Assembly (NCBI GenBank): GCA_030737875.1
Contig: CM060922.1
Location: 322,433,956 to 322,497,955, forward strand
Length of the DNA: 64,000 nt
Direction of reading: 5' to 3'
DNA from: Allium sativum
Taxonomy: Eukaryota; Streptophyta; Magnoliopsida; Asparagales; Amaryllidaceae
In this document: in pieces, positions 10,788 through 20,512 of the stretch
Layout: the number at the start of each line of letters is the position of its first letter
Position numbering within the stretch: position 1 is the stretch's first letter
Notes under the pieces: generated by a model
What the model was told of the DNA's origin: nothing
The model's database searches: none
The model's input: the letters and a program-made list of their open reading frames with translations, nothing else
Translations under genes and position numbers: made by a program

Positions 10788-10843
10788 CAGACTTATGTCT
10801 GACCCCTTTTTGTTTTGCCTCTTTTCTTTCTCCCCACCCCAGG
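10788..10843 (+). promoter_or_regulatory. Splice-acceptor-like tract, LTR B
   Basis: A branch-point-like GTCTGACCC is followed by a 30-base pyrimidine tract and CCCCAG, with AG at 10841-10842. The 3' LTR has the same signal with AG at 18600-18601. The same arrangement occurs in LTRs C and E. Confidence 0.45.
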
Positions 10844-11081
10844 TCCTCAGTTTGGGATTAGTGGAGTTTGACTCAGATTTCTTTCTTCTTGAAGTGCTTG
10901 GAAGTGTTGAAAGTAATGCTCAGCTTTATCTCTTTTCCATTATGGCTATTTGGAGTGGGATTATGGTTTTACTTTTATGTACTCTGATAATAATTTTGTT
11001 CAAGATGGATATTTGTGTAATTGGCTTTAGTATATGGTTTTGAAGTTGTAACCAGACATGTTTCGCTTTTCCACTGCAATG

Positions 11082-11087
11082 AATAAA
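11082..11087 (+). terminator. Candidate poly(A) signal of LTR B
   Basis: AATAAA about 130 bp before the LTR end, conserved in the 3' LTR and matched by AATAAA at 38840 in LTR C. Confidence 0.5.
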
Positions 11088-11216
11088 TTTTGAATTTTTC
11101 TAAATACCATTTTATATATCTGTCTTGTGATATTATGTTCTATACTCTTATAATACTCCATGAAAGTTAATGCATTCCCTTAGTGAGTAGCAGTATTGGA
11201 CGTGGGGTGTTACACG

Positions 11217-11228
11217 TGGTATCAGAGC
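11217..11228 (+). other. Primer-binding site of element B (tRNA-iMet)
   Basis: TGGTATCAGAGC starts two bases after the LTR end, a perfect 12-base match to the usual initiator-Met tRNA primer site of plant LTR elements. Confidence 0.95.
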
Positions 11229-11392
11229 TGAAGGTTACCAGAACAGATAAAATATTTTGAAAATCGTTTTCAAAAACATGTTTTAAAGAAGGTATTTTCA
11301 AGAGAAAGGTTTATTATGAAAAACATAATCCCCAAAGGCCATATATCTTTCTTTCGATTCTCTATTTTGAATCTCTTCCTTTTCCTTTCAGC

Positions 11393-12292
11393 ATGTCCGA
11401 GGAACCCGATATACCCGAGGGCATACAGATACGAGGCTGGTTCAGAAGGTATCTGGAGGCTAGGGCCCCTACCGCAGGCCCAGCACACGTTCCTCCTCCC
11501 CCAGCTGCAGCTGCTACTCCTTCTCCTCCCCATGTAGATGCTTTTTCTAAGATATGCAAAGACTTCCGTGCGATGGGCAGAAAACCATTTTATGGAACTG
11601 AGACGTTTGTTGAGGCTCGGAATTGGCTCATGGAAGTGGAGGATTTGTTTGGTATCTTTGAGATAGACGAGGGAAGGAAGGTTCAGCTAGCTGCTTGGTT
11701 AATGAAGGACGAAGCTTCCTTTTGGTGGGAAGTAAGTAATGGAGGACGTGCAGTGGAGACGTGGATGGATTTTAGGCAAAGGTTCGAGTTGAAATTTCTT
11801 TCACAAGCGGAGGAGAGTTTATACATGGAGAGGTTCTTGGCTTTGAAACAAGGGAGTTTGTCTATGAAGGAGTACGTTAACAAGTTTAACCAGTTAGCAA
11901 GATTTGGTATGGAATTAGTTAGTGCACCATACAAGAAAGCCTTCAGATTTTCCAAGGGTCTGAATGAACCATTACACTGGTTGGCTATGTCCCACATTAC
12001 TATAGGGGCTACTTTCTAGAATCTTGGTGATATGGCATTGATACATGAAGAGGAGAAAGGTGCTGATGTAGATAAGGCACAGGATAAGAAAGGGGATCCA
12101 AAGAAGGCACAACAACAACAAAAGAAGGGCGGCAAGGATAACAAGGGTTCAGAGAAAAGGAAGTGTCACAATTGTGGAATACCTGGCCATTTGAAGAAGA
12201 AGAAGATGGGTTGCTTCCAATGTGGTGAGGCTGGACATATGACTAAAGATTGCCCAAGGAGGCAAGGACAAGGGCAAGGACAGAGGACATGA
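11393..12292 (+). pseudogene. Element B gag (capsid-nucleocapsid), broken
   Basis: Gag forms the particle that packages element RNA. The chosen start is the ATG at 11393, after the leader at the same place as C's ATG (39157). The N-terminus has a Pro/Ala-rich stretch (about residues 33-47), then the retrotransposon-gag core with FYGTETFVEARNWL, DEASFWWEV and LARFGMEL. An in-frame TAG at 12017 interrupts the C-terminal part where C reads a Glu codon. The same frame continues to two zinc knuckles: the first (CHNCGIPGH, from 12164) has lost its final Cys by a short deletion, while the second (CFQCGEAGHMTKDC, 12212-12253) is intact. A TGA at 12290 closes this segment. A single gag-pol frame would have read on into protease. 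Confidence 0.92.
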
Positions 12293-13738
12293 TCTACTTC
12301 TGGAGGGCAGGTTCATTCTCTCATGGCACCTACACAAGAGAGAGGTAGAAACATTTCTGTTGAAAGTTTGATTTTCCTTTTCGATCATCATGTACGTACG
12401 TTGTTTGATTCTGGCGCTTCACATTCATTTATATCTGCTTCTGTTGTTGAGTCTCTACACCTAGATACTATTATAGTAGTGGATCCCATTGTTGCCTCAA
12501 ATCCTATTGGGGGTATGGCTCATCTTTCTATGTTATGTCGGGATTTGAGAATATATATGTATGGCGTTGAGTTCGAATGCAACGCTTATGTGCTTGGCTT
12601 CACAGGCTGTGGGTTGATTCTAGGAATGGATTGGCTAGCCAAGTATGATGCCATTCTCGACTGTGAAAAAAGGGTAGTTAGACTGTTGACTAGTTTGGGT
12701 AATACTCTCGATATCTCATGCGACCCTAAGGGTTCTGTTATGCTTAGCTACCTAGAATCTCTTGACACATCTATTGATGATTTGCAATCTGTTCGAGTAG
12801 TCCGTGAGTATGCAGATGTCTTTGAGGAGGTTAGGAGCTTACCTCCAAAATGCGAGATAGATTTCCATATATATTTGGTGGACAATGCAAAGCCAGTTGC
12901 ATTGCCTGTGTGCCACATGGCTCCAAGAGAAAGGAGGGAGCTTAGTGAACAAGTGAAAGAGTTGCTTGAGAAAGGGTTCATAAGAAAAAGTATCTCAGAG
13001 TGGGGTGCTCCTGTTGTTTTTTCTACAAAGGCTGATGGTTCCTTTAGATTGTGCGTGGACTATAGGGAGCTGAATAAGCTCACAAAGAAGAACAGACACC
13101 CATTGCCGAGGATAGATGATTTGTTTGATCAGTTGGTCAGTGCTTCGGTTTTCTCGCAGTTGGACTTAGCTATAGGATTTCATCAGTTGAGGGTAGCTGA
13201 GGATAGTATAGATAAGACTGCTTTTAGGACTCTTGACGGTTTCTTCGAATGGCTCGTCATGCCTTTTGATTTGTCGAATGCTCCCGCCTATTTCATATAC
13301 TTAATGAGTAGGGTGTTTAGGGAGTTTCTAAACAAGTTCGTGGTGGTCTTAGTGGATGATATCTTGATATTCTCTAGAAGCAAGGAAGAACATGCCCTAC
13401 ATCTTAGGGAAGTCTTATAGATCCTTCGAGCACATCAACTCAAAGCTAAGTTCTCCAAATGTCATTTTTGGAGAAAGGAAGTTAGGTTCTTAGGGCACGT
13501 GGTCTCCAAGGAAGGGATATCAGTGGATCCCGCGAAGGTGGTAGCAATCCAAGGTTGGAAGATTCCTAGGAACGCAACGGAAGTAAGAAGTTTTCTTGGT
13601 TTGGCGGGCTATTGCAGAAAGTTCATCAAGGACTTTGTAAAGATATCAGCCTCACTTACACGGTTGACGAAAAAGAATTTGACCTTTTCTTGGGATGTTG
13701 ACTGTGACGATGCTTTCCAACGTTTGAAGGGGCATTGA
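12293..13738 (+). pseudogene. Element B protease and reverse transcriptase, broken
   Basis: It continues the gag frame. The aspartic protease has FDSGASHSF (catalytic DSG at 12407), needed to cut the polyprotein. The RT follows, copying element RNA to [51 protein letters not shown] and the catalytic VDD (Asp pair at 13355-13360), so both core carboxylates survive. An in-frame TAG at 13418 (EVL*ILRAHQ, probably once CAG) follows, but the frame then reopens through the RT connection, [12 protein letters not shown] and [13 protein letters not shown]. At about 13725 one base is missing relative to C and the frame runs into TGA at 13736. Confidence 0.93.
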
Positions 13739-14367
13739 CGATAGCTCCAGTTTTAGTTTTGTCGGATGGGAGTAAACCGTTCATAGTGTATACCGATGCT
13801 TGCGGGACGTGGCTTAGCACAGTTTTGATGCAAGAGGGAAGGGTGATATGCTATGGTGGAAGGCAGTTAAAGGTCCATGAGAAGAATTACCCTACCCACG
13901 ACTTAGAGTTAGCTTCCATAGTTTTTGCGCTTAAGTCTTGGCGTCACTATTTGCTTGGAGAGAGGTTTGAGTTGTACACAGACTATAAGTCACTAAAATA
14001 CTTGTTCTCTCAAAAAGATATAAACTTAAGGCAACAAAGGTGGATGGAGTTCTTAGCATCCTACGATTTTGAGATTCCATATACCCCTGGAAAGGGTAAT
14101 GTTGTAGCCGACGCCTTGAGTAGAAAGAGGTTGACTTTGAGTCCTTTGTTTGTCGAGTGGCAGAGTTTAGAATATATCTCTACCTTTGACTTTAGACCCT
14201 CTATCGATTATGTACCCAGTTTGTTGGCACCATTAGAGGTACGACCTACGCTTTTCGGACAGATAGGTGCGGCACAGCGAGATAAACCACAATTGATAGA
14301 GATAGTAGACAAGCTCATAAGAGGGGAGTCTTCAAGCCATCTTAGTAGGTACACTATAGATGACTAA
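13735..14367 (+). pseudogene. Element B RNase H, frame-shifted segment
   Basis: This segment is one frame away from RT. It carries VYTDACG (first catalytic Asp at 13795), [19 protein letters not shown] (catalytic Glu in DLEL), [19 protein letters not shown], then [15 protein letters not shown] and the connection [13 protein letters not shown]. RNase H residues look intact. The 1-bp loss near 13725 separates it from RT. The first Met is only the first in the shifted frame, not a real start. It ends at an in-frame TAA (14365) before the integrase zinc finger. Confidence 0.92.
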
Positions 14368-15499
14368 GGTTGGTTCTGTAAAGATGAGAGACTTTGCGTA
14401 CCACGAGACGAGGGTTTGAGGAGGACAATCCCCGAAGAAGCACATCGTTCTAAGATGACTATACATCCCGGTAGTGACAAGATGTATAGGGACATGAAGC
14501 GAGTTTTCTTTTGGGCCGGAATGAAGAAGGATTTGGCTGAGTTCATTTCTAGATGCTTAGTGTGCCAGTAAGTCAAGGTTGAGCAAAAGAAGCCTGGCGG
14601 TTTGCTTCATCCTTTAGAGGTTCCATAGTGGAAATGGGAAAGTGTTTCCATGGATTTCGTCGACGGGTGCCGAGGTCAAGGAAGGGTAATACAGGGATTT
14701 GGGTAGTAGTAGATAGACTTACCAAGAGCGCCCATTTCATTCCCGTTAAGAGCAAAAGAACTGCGGCATGGTTAGCATCTGTTTATCTCCGAGAGATAGT
14801 TCGTCTACACGGCATACCTTCTAGTACGTAAGCGATCTAGATCCCATTTTCACTAGTGAGTTTTGGAAGAGATTGCAAGATGCGGTGGGAACGCAGTTGT
14901 GTTTGAGCACCGCTTATCACCCTCAGACGGACGGCCGGACAAAAAGAGTGAATCGGATTCTAGAAGATCTTTTGAGGTTATGCATCTTGGACTATGGAGG
15001 AACATGGGAGGAACACCTTCCATTAGTAGAGTTCGCCTACAACAACCGCTATCGGACTAGTATTCGCATGGCACCTTTTGAAGCTCTATACGGATGACCT
15101 TGCCGATCACCGACTTGTTGGTGGGAGTCTACGGATAAGATTTTGCTTGGGCCCGAAATGGTTAGGGAAACTTCAGAGAAGATAGACTTGATTCGAAGAT
15201 GCATGAGGGCAGCACATGACCGGCAAAAGTCATACGCTGATAAGAGACGAACCAACCTTGAGTTCGATGTTGGAGACATGGTTTTTATTAAAGTGTCACC
15301 ATTGAGGAATTTAGTTCGTTTTAGATTTGTGGGGAAATTGGCACCAAGCTTCGTAGGGTCGTTCCCCATTACAGAAAGAATTGGACAGATGGCCTACAGA
15401 ATGAAGTTGCCAGAGAAGCTTAGTGATGTTCATGATCTATTTCATGTGTCGCATTTGAGGAAGCGTTTACACGATATCGCAGAAGTAGTATAGCCGAGC
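14368..15499 (+). pseudogene. Element B integrase, multiply broken
   Basis: Integrase inserts the DNA copy. Visible are the HHCC finger (HRSKMTIHPGSDKMY with CLVCQ), the first core Asp in SMDFVDG, the second in the DPIFTSEFW region (near 14840-14865), and the Glu-bearing [10 protein letters not shown]. Stops: TAA at 14568 (C has CAA), TAG at 14626 (C has CAG), TGA at 15095 (CGA expected) and TAG at 15491. Two further 1-bp losses, near 14668 and 14825, shift the frame. The C-terminal part (TCWWES, RQKSYADKRR, FDVGDMVFIKVSPLRN, DVHDLFHVSHLRK) is in the last frame. The lesions are dense compared with gag. Confidence 0.92.
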
Positions 15500-15862
15500 A
15501 TGCTTCGAGAAGCGGAAATAGAGCGAGATGCCACGGTTAGACGAATTCTTTCATGCATCCTTGGATCGGAGGTCAAGAAATTACGCAACCGAGAGGTCAA
15601 GTTGGTTAAAGTCCAATGGGGAGATGATCAAGGAGTCGCAACTTGGGAGACTGAAGACAAGATACGCGCATCGTACCCTTTCCTTTTGGAGGGTACGTTC
15701 TTAACTTCTCCTTTTTCTACCACTTCGTTTGTACTTTTTCTATCGTTTAGTGTATCCTCTCGATTATATATTCGACCTTTAGGTAGAAAATCCTATGGTT
15801 GTAAACATGTGTTTGAGGCACGTTATGTTTGGTGGATGCAAGTGGATGTAAGTGTTTGCTAA
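15500..15862 (+). pseudogene. Element B integrase tail with chromodomain
   Basis: Same frame as the preceding integrase C-terminus, separated by TAG at 15491. Residues about 32-64 (15593-15691) read REVKLVKVQWGDD..ATWETED, a chromodomain; in chromoviruses this module targets integration to heterochromatin marks. Its aromatic residues W40 and W49 are visible. The frame then continues through a low-complexity Ser/Phe-rich tail to 15862, probably beyond the ancestral stop. Confidence 0.88.
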
Positions 15863-16308
15863 TGGTTGCTCGTGGATGCATTCACACACACATTAGGCAC
15901 TAGATCGGCTCAATCACTTTCATATTGCATTTGAATGAGTGTGCATATTTAAGTTAGTGGATGTATATTGAATGTGTTATCATATGGATGCTGCGTTTGA
16001 ATGAGTGGTTGTGCACTTATATAGAAATGATATGTATCATTAGGATTCTTTTGCATACATAGTGGACGCATGGCACTATCATGTTTTGCATTAAGGAGGC
16101 CAACTGAATCAGTAGACCGCCTGATCTTTGCATTAGATAAGGGACATATACACACACACTTTTGCATATGTTCATATAACACTAGAAATCTTTTAAGGAC
16201 AATGGATGCTTGTGGATGATAGATGAGTAGATGGATGACGGATGAGTAGATGGATGATGGATGGTAGGATACATTCTCCTTAACTTGAAGATTTTGGGGA
16301 TGAAATCC
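15863..16308 (+). other. Element B 3' untranslated region with short repeats
   Basis: Non-coding. It has GTGGATGYAAGTG-like repeats just before and at the start (15831-15879) and a GATGAGTAGATG repeat at about 16216-16264. Related sequence lies in C (43590-44040) and, on the minus strand, in E (57550-57980). The 127-codon minus-strand open frame here has no domain. Confidence 0.8.
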
Positions 16309-16324
16309 TTTAAGGAGGGGAGAA
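16309..16324 (+). other. Element B polypurine tract
   Basis: TTTAAGGAGGGGAGAA sits directly before the 3' LTR TGTAACACCCCG, preceded by the shared box TTGGGGATGAAATCC. Confidence 0.9.
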
Positions 16325-18973
16325 TGTAACACCCCGTAATTTTAAAACATGACATAAGAGATAATTAAAGAATAGTTAATTTTTATAAGATGATTCATGG
16401 GAAACGGGCTACGCCATTTCGTTCGTCTCAGAATTCTGCTTGGAATAGAGTTCGAGTTTGCATAAATCGGATATCGTATGAAGAACTTATGAAGCTTAGA
16501 AGATTTCAGTTTAAAGTAGAATTTATTTAATTAATAATTAAATGACAAAAACTGTTCAAAAATCAAAATTTAGACAAAGCGGGCTGAGCGGGATATTTCC
16601 CGCGCGTGGGTGTCGACCCCCCCAAGGGGTGTTGACATGGGGTGTCGACAGGGGTGTCGACCCCATCGGCCCAGATCTGGTCTGACGTGTTCTGTGGTGG
16701 ATCCGTTGACGTGTTTTTCTGGTCTGGATGGTTCAGATGGATCCTAATCTAATCTAAGGGTTCTAATTCACCTGGAGCGTCTATAAAATACCCCTAAACC
16801 TAACCCTAATCTCATTGTTTTCATCCATGGCGCCTCCATGCTGCTCTAATCTAAATCAAATCTAGCCCCTCTTCTCCACCAAAGAAAATCAGAATAGGAT
16901 TATTCAAATTAGAAGATTAGATCTACAAACAATCAAAGTAGAGAATATTCAAGATCGGATTTACTACAACAACGCCTAATTCTCTTTTCTAAGAATCTTA
17001 TCGCTGTGAGTCTATGTTTCTTTCACATATAATTAAATTTAAAAGTAACTGTGATAGGTTTGTAAATTGGATCTAATGTATATGCCTGTGACTGAAATGA
17101 ATCTTATCAAGCTTGTAAATCATTATCTTTTAGATTCATACCTATAAATCTATCATATGCCTTTCTGATCCATTTTATCGTTATATATCCGTTTATATTT
17201 CATATGCATGTTCTTATGTTTATGCCAGTCTGGATGTTTGGATTCTCTTCCCTTCTTCTTTTCCTTTTACTTTATGAGATTAGGCTAACTTCAAGACTAA
17301 TATATTGCATTTATATTTACGTACGAATAACGTTGGAATGATTGGGATTTTTTTTGGGAAATATGCAATGAAATGAAATTTGGCATAAATTGTTGATGAA
17401 TATGGAAAATTGTTTTGGGCATAATTGAGTATGACTTGTATACATGGGATTTGGCATAAATTGTTAATAACTATAAAGATGGGTTTGGGCATAATTTGGC
17501 ACATGAGAGTATAAACATAATTTAGATTGGAATATATTGTAATCCAAAGATTTGAAATTGGGACTTGAATCAAGAAAGTGATAATTAACGCCTAAAACAT
17601 GACGTTAGATTCAGACTGTGGTATAAGCCTGCCCGGAACCGCCGGTCATATCCAACAACCGCAATTTGGTAATCTAATGTGAGAGGTCAATGGCAGAAAT
17701 TAGATGCGTAATAATGCAAAGACACGAGGTTAGATTTGGATTGCAGTATAAGCCTGCCCGGAACCGCCCAGCAAAACCAACAACCGCAAAACGGTAATCT
17801 AATGTGGGAGGTCTTGCACGATTACAGTTATAATGAATTAATGAACACTTAACCAAGATAAGACATGTGATAAGACATGGGGATAAAAAGGGGTTAAGTG
17901 GGAATTCCTAGTGGGGACCAAGCTTAGGAGGGAAGCTTGTGTCAAGTGGGCGGACCCTTTTCAACCAGTAACCCATTTTAGTATCTATATGAGCTCGAAC
18001 TAGGTCGAGGACAGGGACACGCTTACTGGGGTTGATTGTAAGAGGTCAATAAAGAGTTAGCGATGGCAGTGCAAGTCCAACAGAGTCATGTGCGTGCGTG
18101 GGTCCGGGCTGGCAGGTAAGACGTTGTTGCATCATGTAGGTATAAGTTGTGCATTTCAGTAGTATCGGGGTTGCCACCTTAGGGAGTGATACACCCTATT
18201 GTGGGACCATCACAGGTATCTACGAGGTTACCGAGCCGATCGAATAGGGAGGGCAGTGGGTACAACTAGTGGTGGTAGGAGCAAGTGGGGCACCTACGAG
18301 AGCAACTAGGAGTACATGAAGCTACCAATATTATGATTAGTAGGGAGGGATCATCTCCTAATATGTAACTAGTATGTTGGTACGGTGCAGAGCATATCTT
18401 ATAGTGGTTAGAAGCACTGTCGATGTTCTATCTTGCTTACCTTGTTTACCTTGTCATATCTTCTTATGTTACAGTCATCTCTTATATCCAGTTTATGTTC
18501 TTATCCTGTTACTTTATTGATTATATTGTTAAAGTCACTTGACTCGCCAGACTTATGTCTGACCCCTTTTTGTTTTTCTTCTTTTCTTTCTTTCCCCCCA
18601 GGTCCTCAGGGTGGGATTGTGGAGCTTGACTCAGATTTCATTCTTCTTAAAGTGCTTGGAAGTATTGAAAGTAATGCTCAGCTTTATCTCTTTTCCATTA
18701 TGGCTATTTGGAGTGGGATTATGGTTTTACTTTTATGTACTTTGATAATAATTTTGTTCAAGATGGATATTTGTGTACTTGGGTTTAGTATATGGTTTTC
18801 ATGTTGTAACCAGACATGTTTTGCTTTTCCGCTGCAATGAATAAATTTTGAATTTTTCTTAAGTACCATTATATATATATGTCTTGTGATATTCTATTCT
18901 ACACTCTTATAATACTCCATGAAAGTTAATGCATTCCCTTAGCGAGTGATAGTAATGGACATAGGGTGTTACA
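16325..18973 (+). mobile_element. Element B 3' LTR
   Basis: 2649 bp, TGTAACACCCCG to GGGTGTTACA, matching 8575-11214 along its length. It retains the dyad (GCGGGATATTTCCCGC at 16578), GTCGAC sites at 16602, 16644 and 16656, GTGAGT at 17006, twin hairpins at about 17605-17677 and 17730-17803, and the acceptor-like AG at 18600. Confidence 0.93.
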
Positions 18974-19634
18974 GAAGATTAAAGAAATAATTTAAACAGA
19001 ATTTATCTTTGATAAAATTAATGGGAACCTTTCCCTAAAGATGTGAATATTTGAATAAAAGAATATTCTGAATTGGAATGAGGGTATGATGTGTTTTTAT
19101 AGCACCTAATTATAAGATACACGAATTATTCAGAAAGACCAAGTTTAATCCATTCTGAATAATTAATATAATAACTAAAAGTCGACGAAGAGGACGGTGG
19201 TTGAAGACCAGAGATCTTCACATCGTTTGGATGATTACTGATGTCTAAATTGGGTCGTACACCCAAGACAAGGCAATAAGTGGTAATCATCCAGACGTAC
19301 TAGGAGATCGACCGGATATGCGAGGACCTCTCTCCTGTATTGGACATATGGGACGAGGAATAAGGTGCCTTCAGTTTCGTTCAGACCCAAAACGGACTTG
19401 TAAATGGATGTGTGTCTGACATTGTATTTCATTCTAAGTTGATTGAGTTCTATTAAATGTATATCTGTTTGCTGGCGGAGAATTTATTATCTTACTTAAC
19501 ACCCTTCTCTGAGACGTACGAGCTTAGAGGGTATATATTGATAGACATCAGTTGCATGGCGCGAATTGTTAGTGTGGCATGCTAAAATGCAAATGATCAA
19601 GGCTTTTGTTGAAAAGCAAAGTCTTGTGGTTGAT
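18974..19634 (+). mobile_element. LTR A2, part 2
   Basis: Begins with the second TSD copy of B, then continues A2. 19130-19634 aligns with A1 190-700 (GACGGTGGTTGAAGACC, GAGATCTTCAC, GAGACGTACGAGCT, AGTCTTGTGGTTGAT). It stops at 19634, where F is inserted. No gene is seen. Confidence 0.75.
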
Positions 19635-20512
19635 TGTAACAACCTGAATTACAAGTGTATTTAATTATTTAATTAAAATTTATTTCTAATTTATTTTGCT
19701 TAAATTTAAAACTCAACCTATTTGTATTTTATTATAATAACTATTTTGATTTATGATTTATACAATTTATTTTGGATTTTATATAACAAATGACTTTGAT
19801 CCCAATTTAAATATAATTTAATAATACAGATCAATATTTTCAATTTCGATCTTATTTAATTAATTTATTTCATTGAGTTTGTTTATTTGGAGTTGAAATT
19901 TATTTCTTAAGATTTTAATTCAAATATTAAACTCGTATTATTATAATTTGTTTTCGATATTTATAAAATTTTAGTTTTTTGATTTTTATTTTGAAAATAT
20001 TTTTCTTGATCAGTTGTTTGTATCGATAGTTGTTGCTGCAAACGTTGTTCGATTTTTCATTTCTCTGAATTGGTTATCTTTTGATATTTCAAAACGATTT
20101 ATTTCTCTGAATTGCTGCAAACGTTGTTCTCTGAATTGCTGCAAACGTTGTTCGATTTTTCATTAAGAAATAGATAGTTTCAAAACTATTTATTTCTCTG
20201 AATTGCTGCAAACGTTGTTCGATTTTTCATTTCTCTGATTTTCTTGATCAGTTGTTGCTTGATTTCTTTTGAATTTAAAACCATTCCGTTCATGTGTCCA
20301 TTCAATAGCCTAAACGTCTTCCATTTCTAATGTCTTCTGTTTGGTTCGTTTTCAAGGTTGTTCCTTTTGAATACACTGCTTTATGTACTTCTATATACAC
20401 ATATAAAAATGTATGATAATAAGTACTGAAGTTTTTGGTTTTACCAACAGATGTCATTTTCTTTCCACCATCGCATAAAAACAAGAAAGTCTCCTTCCTT
20501 CCCAATGCATAT
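19635..20512 (+). mobile_element. Fragment F: LTR-like start of an unidentified element
   Basis: It starts TGTAACAACCTGAA abruptly inside LTR A2, preceded by TTGAT (19630-19634), the presumed TSD. Very AT-rich, no coding similarity. It is cut at 20512 by D1, so its other end lies beyond the window. Classification as an LTR rests only on the start and insertion context. Confidence 0.5.
20031..20255 (+). repeat. Small duplicated block around GCTGCAAACGTTGTTC
   Basis: GCTGCAAACGTTGTTC occurs four times (near 20035, 20114, 20137 and 20205) with shared flanks (ATTTCTCTGAATT, GATTTTTCATT). TTCTTGATCAGTTGTT borders both sides of the block, near 20003 and 20243. Confidence 0.8.

Larger units (their letters stand above)
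8575..11214 (+). mobile_element. Element B 5' LTR
   Basis: 2640 bp, starting TGCAACACCCCG and ending GGGGTGTTACA, two bases before the PBS. It carries the E2F-like dyad, GTCGAC sites, TATA box, donor-like site, paired hairpins, acceptor-like site and AATAAA listed separately. The 126-codon open frame near its end (10663-11043) has a longer relative in the 3' LTR, but it spans the pyrimidine tract and has no known domain, so I treat it as chance. Confidence 0.93.
8575..18973 (+). mobile_element. Element B: complete but decayed Tekay-like chromovirus
   Basis: A 10.4-kb Ty3/gypsy element with two LTRs (8575-11214 and 16325-18973), PBS, gag, protease, RT, RNase H, integrase, chromodomain and PPT in canonical order. 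It is inserted in LTR A2. The ends are TGYAACACCCC and GGGTGTTACA. The two LTRs differ at roughly a dozen positions in the first 145 bp, so the insertion is not recent. The chromodomain after integrase marks a chromovirus; Tekay/Del is my best assignment. Multiple stops and frameshifts make it non-autonomous. Confidence 0.93.

Noticed and set aside
10663..11043. 126-codon open frame in the B 5' LTR with a 135-codon relative in the 3' LTR (18433-18840)
   Set aside because: Its conservation follows from LTR identity; it spans the pyrimidine tract, is hydrophobic and low-complexity, and matches no domain.
11217..11228. tRNA gene fragments at the TGGTATCAGAGC sites
   Set aside because: These are primer-binding sites complementary to the tRNA 3' end; no cloverleaf surrounds them.
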